Below, piece by piece: positions 38,489 through 45,156 of a DNA stretch of 45,156 bases. Origin of the DNA: Candidatus Parcubacteria bacterium (lineage in GTDB: Bacteria; Patescibacteriota; Patescibacteriia; Buchananbacterales; SURF-54); the NCBI GenBank assembly GCA_003599635.1, contig QZIX01000017.1, positions 1-45,156 of the forward strand, in the 5' to 3' direction. Every line of letters starts with the position of its first letter. The first letter of the stretch is position 1. The notes beneath the pieces were generated by a model that was not told where the DNA came from, made no database searches, and saw nothing but the letters and a program-made list of their open reading frames with translations. The position numbers and the translations under genes are program-made.

Positions 38489-39061
38489 TCAAAGAAGATT
38501 TGCACTTTCTAAATGATGTCGTATATCAATACCTAAAAGTGACTTTATTTGGTGATAGTCTAACCGCCTTATTGCCTCGGCTTCATCATGCATCCAACCA
38601 TAACCATAGTTTTCGGCTATACTTTTTAAGTATGGCCATAGAATAATAAAACCTATATTACTATAGCTCTTTCTTGCCCTTCTTTTATTTTTAACAAAAA
38701 CTGATTTATTCTTAAATTGATAGATTATACTTACAGCAGCTTGAAATTGTCCTACCGTACAATCTGATTCTATAAGAAGAATAGTTTTATAGCCTTTATA
38801 ATTAATGAATTTTTCATCAGCGCTTTCTAACCAAGGCACAACTCGGTTACTGGAAAATCTTGTTAAAAAGTAATCTTTACTCTCTCCAATCTTAAGTTCA
38901 ATTGCAATTTGCAACTTATGATTTACAAGATCTGCTGTTTTCAAATTTTTAACCTCCCTATCACCATCTATCCAATTACTATTTTGGCTAGTCAAATGTT
39001 TTAACCAATATGCTTTTCTAGTCTTTTCTTTATTTTTGTCTATTTTATCGATATTTTCCAT
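38489..39061 (-). CDS. Hypothetical protein, possible PD-(D/E)XK-like fold
   Basis: KNLKTADLVNHKLQIAIELKIGES; no recognised family; 8 nt upstream of the HD gene. Confidence 0.6.
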   Translation of the reverse strand: MENIDKIDKNKEKTRKAYWLKHLTSQNSNWIDGDREVKNLKTADLVNHKLQIAIELKIGESKDYFLTRFSSNRVVPWLESADEKFINYKGYKTILLIESDCTVGQFQAAVSIIYQFKNKSVFVKNKRRARKSYSNIGFIILWPYLKSIAENYGYGWMHDEAEAIRRLDYHQIKSLLGIDIRHHLESANLL

Positions 39062-39305
39062 TTGTGTTGTAGCACGAAAGGTAATTTTAAAAAATACTAT
39101 TATCAACCAGTCAGAGTTAGATCATTATTTAAAATAATCGGATGCATGGCTTTAAGCTCATCAGTATAAAAAAACCTGGGAATTTCATTTAACAAATAAT
39201 TTTTTTATCTAACGCATGAACAAAACCCATCTCGATAAAATTACCAAAATTGCAGCTGCCTACTTTATTAAACGGTATTACCTTTTAATCAAATCCCCTT
39301 CTGCC

Positions 39306-39488
39306 TTAATCAAATTTTTTCTGCCAGGGCTCGGGCAATAATTCCTTGAGTTTAACAATTCTGTTTTCTTCAAGAATTATGTCAGTATCATAATTTTTGT
39401 CATTTATCTGATATATCATCTCTTCTTTATATAATTTTACCAAGCTTTGAGCCGTTGATATTAATTCCTTGTCACTAAATTTTCCCAT
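39306..39488 (-). CDS. Hypothetical 60-aa protein
   Basis: MGKFSDKELISTAQSLVKLYKEEM...; the upstream extension in the ORF track abuts the tRNA and is unlikely coding. Confidence 0.5.
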   Translation of the reverse strand: MGKFSDKELISTAQSLVKLYKEEMIYQINDKNYDTDIILEENRIVKLKELLPEPWQKKFD

Positions 39489-39631
39489 ACGGTTTGTTCT
39501 TATTTTAATTTGATTTAAAAACTTAAATGAAATATTAAAAACCTTTTGATTATGTACAAAAGCGGTGTGGATGTCCGTAAATTCGAGCCTGTGGCGCCAT
39601 TGGCATATCAGCTTTGGAATCCCGTACAAAG

Positions 39632-39718
39632 CGGAAGGGGCGAGATTCGAACTCGCGAAGGTCTTACAACCTTACGGCTTTTCGAGAGCCGCGCTTTCGA
39701 CCACTCAGCCACCCTTCC
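39632..39718 (-). tRNA. tRNA-Ser (anticodon CGA)
   Basis: GGAAGGG/CCCTTCC acceptor, CGGCT-CTCGAAA-AGCCG anticodon arm, long variable arm. Confidence 0.95.
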
Positions 39719-39930
39719 GCATTTTACGGGACCAGCCGTCTTGCGTTACAGATATTTTCGCCCGCCCGTACCAAACGAACGTTGTGAATTTTGGCCCGGC
39801 CGACCCTCAACTTTTATCCGTCGCTGTCAAATTCAAATTATATCTTATCACTAAAAAAACATTTTTAAAAGGACTGGCAAATAACAAACAATATGTGTTA
39901 TAATTAAACCGTAATTTTCAGTAAATATTT

Positions 39931-40743
39931 ATGGCAAAAGTAAAAAAAGCGGTTATCGCAGCAGCCGGTCTGGGAACTCGTTTTCTGCCGGCAACCAAGG
40001 CGCAGCCGAAAGAAATGCTGCCTATAATCGACAAGCCCATCATACAATATATAGCGGAAGAAGCAGTTGCATCAGGAATTGAAGACATAATAATTGTCAC
40101 CGGCCAAAGCAAACGGGCTATTGAAGATCACTTCGACCAGAACCAGGAACTGGAAAATCTGCTTATAAAAAGCGGCAAAAAAGAAAAAGCGAGAGAAATG
40201 GAAAAAATAGCTGAAATGGCGAATTTTATTTATATCAGACAAAAGGGCCCTTACGGCAACGGTACGCCGGTGCTTAACGTGAAACATTTAATCGGCAATG
40301 AACCATTCGCGGTAATGTTCGGTGACGACTTGTTTGTGGGGAAAAAACCCCGGCTGGCCCAATTGATTGACGTTTACAACAAATATACTGATCCGGTAAT
40401 TACCGCCGTGCCGACTGACGCTGACGGAACTAAAAAATACGGCATCATCGACGGTACAAAAGTCGAAACAAATGTTTATCAGGTAAAAAATATCATTGAA
40501 AAGCCGGGACCGCAAAAAGCTCCGACCCGGCTGGCTTCAATTTCGGGCTATATCTTTACGCCCGACATTTTTGATGCCCTGGAAAAAACCTCTTTGGGAA
40601 AAAATAACGAACTGTGGCTGGTCGACGCCATTTATAAACTTCTGAAAAAAAGACCCATTTATGCCTGCGAAGTCGACTGCGTTTACTACGATGTGGGATC
40701 TCCCTCCGGCTGGCTTAATGCCAATATAGAACTGTCAAAATAA
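39931..40743 (+). CDS. galU: UTP--glucose-1-phosphate uridylyltransferase
   Basis: KKAVIAAAGLGTRFLPATKAQPKEMLPIIDKPIIQYIAEEAVASGIEDIIIVTG. Confidence 0.95.
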   Translation: MAKVKKAVIAAAGLGTRFLPATKAQPKEMLPIIDKPIIQYIAEEAVASGIEDIIIVTGQSKRAIEDHFDQNQELENLLIKSGKKEKAREMEKIAEMANFIYIRQKGPYGNGTPVLNVKHLIGNEPFAVMFGDDLFVGKKPRLAQLIDVYNKYTDPVITAVPTDADGTKKYGIIDGTKVETNVYQVKNIIEKPGPQKAPTRLASISGYIFTPDIFDALEKTSLGKNNELWLVDAIYKLLKKRPIYACEVDCVYYDVGSPSGWLNANIELSK

Positions 40744-40747
40744 CAAA

Positions 40748-42118
40748 ATGAAAAAAATAAAAAAAATAACTATTCTGCTTTTGGCGGCAATGCTGGCGAC
40801 AACCGGTTTTCGCTGCAAATTCCAGCCCACTGAAGTCCAGCAAAAATTAAAACCAATAACACTGAACTATTGGCGCGCCTGGGACGATACTGAAGATTTT
40901 TCTCAAATCATAAATGAGTATCGGGCGATTCATCCCAATATCAACATCAACTACCGCAAATTAAGATACGAAGAATATGAAAAAGAACTTTTAGAGGCCT
41001 GGGCAGAAGACAGGGGCCCTGACATTTTTTCAGTCAGGAACACCTGGGTCAGGGCTTACGAAAGTAAAATATCGCCGTTGCCGAAAGAAATTTCCATGGC
41101 TTACCAGCGAACGGAAAAATCACTTGGCATTAAAGAAGAAACGGTGGTGGAAATAAAAAAACAAAAATCAATAACTCCGGCGGAAATCAAGCTGAATTTT
41201 TTGGACGTTGTTTATAAAGACGCGGTGATAGGAAGTGAAATATACGGACTGCCTTTAAGCGTTGACACCCTGGTTATGTTCTATAACCGAGGACTCCTTA
41301 ATAATGCCGGAATTTCCCTGGCGGCAGGCGATTGGCGGCAGTTTCAGACAGACGTTAAAAAAATCAGCTTATTGTCCCGTGACAATAATATCATCCAGGC
41401 CGGCACTGCTTTAGGGACTGGAAAAAATGTTTTGCACGCCTTTGATATAATTTCCCTCCTGATGATGCAAAACGGGGCGGTGATGGCGGACACGGCCGGC
41501 AACCCGACCTTTCATTCAATCCCCCCCGGCAGTTCCAGCAACTATAATCCCGGCATTGAAGCAACCAAATTTTATACGGATTTTGCTTCGCCTTCAAAAG
41601 AAGTTTATTCCTGGAATTCAAATATGACCAATTCCCGGCAGGCCTTTGCCCGGGGTCTTGTCGGATATTATTTCGGCTATTCTTCTGACATAGAATATAT
41701 TGAAAGGGACAGCCGGGGCAAATTAAATTACGGCATAACCAATATGCCGCAAATTGAGGGCAACACGGAGGTTAACATCGCCAACTACTGGCTGGAAACA
41801 GTGTCCAAAAAAAGCAAGTATCAAAATGAAGCCTGGGATTTCATTCAATTTATGACTCAGGCAAAAAATGTCAAAAGTTACCTGGGTTCAGCAGCCAGGC
41901 CGACTGCCTTAAGAGCTCTGATAGATGAACAAAAAAGTAACGGCAATATGGCAATTTTTGCCTCCCAGCTTTTAACGACCAAAACCTGGTATCAGGGAAA
42001 AAAAGCAGCCGAGGCAGAAGAAATTTTCAAAGAAATGGCCGATTCGATAGTCAAAGGCGAAGACCCGAATAAAGCCGTACCCTTTGCCGCTCAAAGAGTT
42101 TCACAAACAATACGTTAA
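40748..42118 (+). CDS. Extracellular solute-binding (carbohydrate ABC) protein
   Basis: LNYWRAWDDTEDFSQIINEYRAIHPNININYRKL...YGLPLSVDTLVMFYNRGLL; N-terminal signal peptide. Confidence 0.82.
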   Translation: MKKIKKITILLLAAMLATTGFRCKFQPTEVQQKLKPITLNYWRAWDDTEDFSQIINEYRAIHPNININYRKLRYEEYEKELLEAWAEDRGPDIFSVRNTWVRAYESKISPLPKEISMAYQRTEKSLGIKEETVVEIKKQKSITPAEIKLNFLDVVYKDAVIGSEIYGLPLSVDTLVMFYNRGLLNNAGISLAAGDWRQFQTDVKKISLLSRDNNIIQAGTALGTGKNVLHAFDIISLLMMQNGAVMADTAGNPTFHSIPPGSSSNYNPGIEATKFYTDFASPSKEVYSWNSNMTNSRQAFARGLVGYYFGYSSDIEYIERDSRGKLNYGITNMPQIEGNTEVNIANYWLETVSKKSKYQNEAWDFIQFMTQAKNVKSYLGSAARPTALRALIDEQKSNGNMAIFASQLLTTKTWYQGKKAAEAEEIFKEMADSIVKGEDPNKAVPFAAQRVSQTIR

Positions 42119-42135
42119 ATTAAATCGTTGATCTT

Positions 42136-42621
42136 ATGGAATTAATAAAAAAATACAGTTTAGCTGTTTTATTTGCGCTTACCGTATTAAACTTTTTAAC
42201 GCCCGTCAAATCGTCCGCCGCAGAACCATGCGCGGTACAAGGACCGCAATGGCTGAAAGACATCGGCATTACAGACGGCCTGATTATTCCCTGCAACTGC
42301 ATTCAAGGCGACGGCAGCCAATGCCGTTTTCCGGAAATGATCCAGGTGGCGCTAAATATTTCCCAGCTGATTTTAGGAATAGTCGGCAGTCTGGCTTTAC
42401 TGATGTTTGTTTACGGAGGATTTATGTTTATCATCTCCCAGGGAAATGAACAAAAAGTAACTTCAGCCAGGCAGATTTTAAGCAATGCCGCCATCGGAAT
42501 CGTTATTGTTTTTGCCAGCTGGATTATAGTCAATACTGTCCTATTCGGGCTCACCGGTCAGGGCTCTTTGGCCGAAACTGTTAAAATATTCGGACGGGAA
42601 TGGAACAAAGCAGCTGAATAA
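42136..42621 (+). CDS. T4SS-pilin (VirB2/TrbC-like) family protein 1
   Basis: Signal sequence, two TM segments, MFVYGGFMFIISQGNEQKVTSARQILSNAAIGIVIVFASWIIVNTV. Confidence 0.78.
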   Translation: MELIKKYSLAVLFALTVLNFLTPVKSSAAEPCAVQGPQWLKDIGITDGLIIPCNCIQGDGSQCRFPEMIQVALNISQLILGIVGSLALLMFVYGGFMFIISQGNEQKVTSARQILSNAAIGIVIVFASWIIVNTVLFGLTGQGSLAETVKIFGREWNKAAE

Positions 42622-42654
42622 AAAAATACTGGGGATAAATATGAGGAAAAATTG

Positions 42655-42684
42655 TTGACAAAACGGGAAAAAAATTGCTATACT
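42655..42684 (+). promoter_or_regulatory. Sigma70-like promoter upstream of pilins 2-3
   Basis: TTGACA-18 bp-TATACT. Confidence 0.7.
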
Positions 42685-42800
42685 ATAACAAATTAAGTAA
42701 TCAATCAGGGTTTGCCCCTTTCTTTAAAAAATCTTTTAACATACTATTATTAACAACTTATAATCAATATAATTATAAGTAAAAGAAGGGGGGTGAGTTA

Positions 42801-43172
42801 ATGAAAAAATTAGCTATTTTTGCAGCAGTTATTGCTGTGTTCGCCTTTAGCGCGATGCCAGCGGTAGCTACGGCTTTGGACTTAGGAACCACATATTTGG
42901 GATCCACAGGACTAGGAACCAGAGAACTTCGCGAGGCGGTAATGAGCATTGTTAACGTCGCCTTAACTTTCCTGGCGGTAATCGCGATTTTAATCATACT
43001 TTACGGCGGTTTTGTCTGGATGACGGCAGCGGGTTCAGAAGATAAGGTTTCCCAGGCAAAAAATATTATTATCGCCGGAGTTATCGGTTTGGTTATAATA
43101 TTAGCCGCCTTGGCAATTACCAACTTTGTCTTGACTTCATTGATTAACGCAACCGGAGCCAATGCAGCTTAA
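42801..43172 (+). CDS. T4SS-pilin-like protein 2
   Basis: AGGGGGGTGAGTTA SD; YGGFVWMTAAGSEDKVSQAKNIIIAGVIGLVIILAALAITNFV. Confidence 0.85.
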   Translation: MKKLAIFAAVIAVFAFSAMPAVATALDLGTTYLGSTGLGTRELREAVMSIVNVALTFLAVIAILIILYGGFVWMTAAGSEDKVSQAKNIIIAGVIGLVIILAALAITNFVLTSLINATGANAA

Positions 43173-43212
43173 AAAAAATAATTACGAATTTCTTATGAAA
43201 GGGGGTGTAAAA

Positions 43213-43575
43213 ATGAAAAAATTAACTTTTATTGCCACTACGGTTGCTGTATTCACATTAGCCGTAATGCCGGTTCTGGCAGTTGATTTAGGCACCAGTT
43301 ATTTAGCTTCCACCGGATTGGGAACCAGAGAACTTCGCGAGGCGGTAATGAGCATTGTTAACGTTGCTTTGGGATTTCTGGGTGTATTAGCGATTTTAAT
43401 CATATTATGGGGCGGTTTCAGATGGATGACAGCCGGCGGTTCGGAAGATAAGGTCGGAGAAGCCAAAAAAATTATTGTTGCCGGTATTATCGGTTTAGTC
43501 ATAATATTAGCCGCTTTAGCAATCACCAATTTTGTCCTCGTAGCGTTGTTGAATGCCACCGGAGTTACACCATAA
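43213..43575 (+). CDS. T4SS-pilin-like protein 3
   Basis: AAAGGGGGTGTAAAA SD before ATG at 43213; WGGFRWMTAGGSEDKVGEAKKIIVAGIIGLVIILAALAITNFV. Confidence 0.85.
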   Translation: MKKLTFIATTVAVFTLAVMPVLAVDLGTSYLASTGLGTRELREAVMSIVNVALGFLGVLAILIILWGGFRWMTAGGSEDKVGEAKKIIVAGIIGLVIILAALAITNFVLVALLNATGVTP

Positions 43576-43587
43576 ACTTTTAACTTA

Positions 43588-43622
43588 TATAAAGGCCCGG
43601 GTTTTTCCGGGCCTTTATTTTT
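43588..43622 (+). terminator. Intrinsic terminator inside the pilin array
   Basis: AAAGGCCCGGGTTTTTCCGGGCCTTTATTTTTTTT. Confidence 0.85.
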
Positions 43623-43643
43623 TTTGGCAAAATATAGTATAAT

Positions 43644-44072
43644 ATGGGTATGAAACATTATTTTAACCTGAACAAGTATTGGGGAATATTACTTTCCCTG
43701 ACTTTAATAGTTAGCGGCCTGATAATGAATCTGAACAGTGTAAACGCCCAGCCGTCACAGGATCTCTACGGGCTTAAGCAGACAACCGATGCTGTTCCCG
43801 ATTTTCAGACCAATAAGGAAACCGATTTGTCTATAATCGCCGGCAGAGTTATAAATTATATTTTCGGTTTTGTCGGCATTATATTTTTAATAATGATCCT
43901 TATCGGCGGTTATAAGTGGATGTCATCAGGCGGCAATGAAGAAAGGGTAGCCGACGGGAAAAAAATGATTGTCCAGGGAATAAACGGCATGATTGCCATA
44001 TTTTTAGCCTATGCTTTGACTTACGCCGTTCTATCCGGTCTGAAAGCCGCCACTTCATCAACACAACAGTAA
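43644..44072 (+). CDS. T4SS-pilin-like protein 4
   Basis: IGGYKWMSSGGNEERVADGKKMIVQGINGMIAIFLAYALTYAV. Confidence 0.8.
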   Translation: MGMKHYFNLNKYWGILLSLTLIVSGLIMNLNSVNAQPSQDLYGLKQTTDAVPDFQTNKETDLSIIAGRVINYIFGFVGIIFLIMILIGGYKWMSSGGNEERVADGKKMIVQGINGMIAIFLAYALTYAVLSGLKAATSSTQQ

Positions 44073-44073
44073 A

Positions 44074-44487
44074 ATGAACAGAAAAAAAATATTAATTTCG
44101 CTGGCTTTAATTTTTTTTACGATTTTTATTCCCTGGTTTGATTTATCGGCATTGTCGGCCATTGATAATTTAAAAAATATGGGCGCAGAAGCCGGTTATA
44201 ATCCGGGCGATGCAGGCGCGCCGCCCAAAGAATTCGGCTCGGCGCTGATGACTTATGTGGACGGATTTTTATTAATCATCGGCGCCTTTTACGTTGTGCT
44301 GCTGATATTTGCCGGTTATTTATGGATGTCATCGGCGGGAAACAACGAGCAGATTTCCCGCGCCAAAAAAATTATTCTTTGGTCGTCTGCCGGCATTGCG
44401 ATTATAATTTTTGGCAGAATCATAGCTGAATTTGTAATTATATCTTTGGGTGAAGCGAGTAATGCCCCTTATAGCCCGACATCATGA
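44074..44487 (+). CDS. T4SS-pilin-like protein 5
   Basis: FAGYLWMSSAGNNEQISRAKKIILWSSAGIAIIIFGRIIAEFV. Confidence 0.8.
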   Translation: MNRKKILISLALIFFTIFIPWFDLSALSAIDNLKNMGAEAGYNPGDAGAPPKEFGSALMTYVDGFLLIIGAFYVVLLIFAGYLWMSSAGNNEQISRAKKIILWSSAGIAIIIFGRIIAEFVIISLGEASNAPYSPTS

Positions 44488-44894
44488 AAAAAAAGAATTT
44501 TAAAATTATCGTTTTTTTTCTTATTCTAACAGCTTTTAGCCCTGCTTTTGGCGCTTTGGCTGCTGATTCGGTTTTTGATCGCGTCTCGGGCAATTTAAGC
44601 GACACTGCAATTGAAGCCGGACTTAGAGACCGCGAAAGCACGGAAATGGCCGATTTTGCTTTATACCTGATGCGAATTATCAACATATTACTGAGCTTTA
44701 TCGGCATTGTTTTTTTAATACTAATTATATACGGCGGTTATCTTTGGATGACAGCTTCAGGCAATGAAGAACAGGTCGGAAAAGCCAAAAAAATGATTAT
44801 TGCTTCCGTAATCGGTTTGGCTATAGTATTAATGTCCCGAATAATTGCCGAGTTTGTGATCCTGGCTTTGGGGGAAAGCTCCGCTGCACAATAA
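44484..44894 (+). CDS. T4SS-pilin-like protein 6
   Basis: YGGYLWMTASGNEEQVGKAKKMIIASVIGLAIVLMSRIIAEFV; ATGA overlap with previous gene. Confidence 0.82.
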   Translation: MKKKNFKIIVFFLILTAFSPAFGALAADSVFDRVSGNLSDTAIEAGLRDRESTEMADFALYLMRIINILLSFIGIVFLILIIYGGYLWMTASGNEEQVGKAKKMIIASVIGLAIVLMSRIIAEFVILALGESSAAQ

Positions 44895-44898
44895 ATTT

Positions 44899-45156
44899 AT
44901 GATGTATAAAAAAACTCTTTTGATCTTCCTGACAGTGCTTTTGCTTGGGCCCGGTCTTGTTTTAGCCGATCCTTCGGACAATATCACGACCAAAATGACA
45001 GATCAGATCGAAAAATCAGGCACCATTCTGGAGAGTTATGAAAAAGGATCTAATGAACCTGAAATAATCGTCGCCAAAATAATTAATGTTTTGCTCAGTT
45101 TTCTGGGAGTTATATTCATCATCCTGATAATTTTCGGCGGCTTCAAATGGATGACA
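44899..45156 (+). CDS. T4SS-pilin-like protein 7 (truncated by window end)
   Basis: MMYKKTLLIFLTVLLLGPGLVLADPS...INVLLSFLGVIFIILIIFGGFKWMT. Confidence 0.75.
   Translation, partial: MMYKKTLLIFLTVLLLGPGLVLADPSDNITTKMTDQIEKSGTILESYEKGSNEPEIIVAKIINVLLSFLGVIFIILIIFGGFKWMT

Noticed and set aside
39546-39903. Overlapping plus-strand ORFs across tRNA-Ser
   Set aside because: They are translations of the antisense tRNA and GC-rich flank.
40748-42118. Complete sugar ABC transporter operon
   Set aside because: Only a solute-binding protein is present; no permease or ATPase genes are in the window.

Overview
The window looks like a Patescibacteria/CPR-type chromosome segment: standard genetic code, small genome style, many short membrane proteins, intron-bearing 23S rRNA and T4SS-pilin-like genes. 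Taxonomy is inference; no search was run. Contents: gmk 3' end, rplS, seven intact tRNA genes (Leu-GAG, Val-TAC, Ala-TGC, Leu-TAG, Gly-GCC, Leu-TAA, Ser-CGA), a 23S-5S unit on the minus strand with no adjacent 16S, ruvB, CBS-less IMP dehydrogenase, class II FBP aldolase, GlpX-type FBPase, EndoQ-like PHP nuclease, Wzx/WaaL-like envelope genes, galU, large surface proteins, and a 3' block of at least seven tandem VirB2/TrbC-like pilin paralogs that runs off the end. Main points for follow-up: (1) two ORF-less group I introns in 23S at sites corresponding to E. coli L1931 and L2593; (2) a shortened 23S L1-stalk region carrying a 19-mer palindrome repeated exactly in another 23S helix; (3) the tandem pilin array with a 44-bp identical block in two diverged paralogs; (4) a ribbon-helix-helix/nucleotidyltransferase fusion with 10-bp tandem repeats directly upstream of its start; (5) decayed tRNA copies and a short repeat family (CTCGCCTCG...CGGCRAAGC) next to tRNA genes; (6) an orphan promoter-terminator cassette predicting a ~60-nt RNA; (7) a 27-aa ultra-basic micro-ORF with its own promoter and terminator; (8) a four-helix-bundle (IVS-type) protein flanked by inverted repeats outside rRNA.
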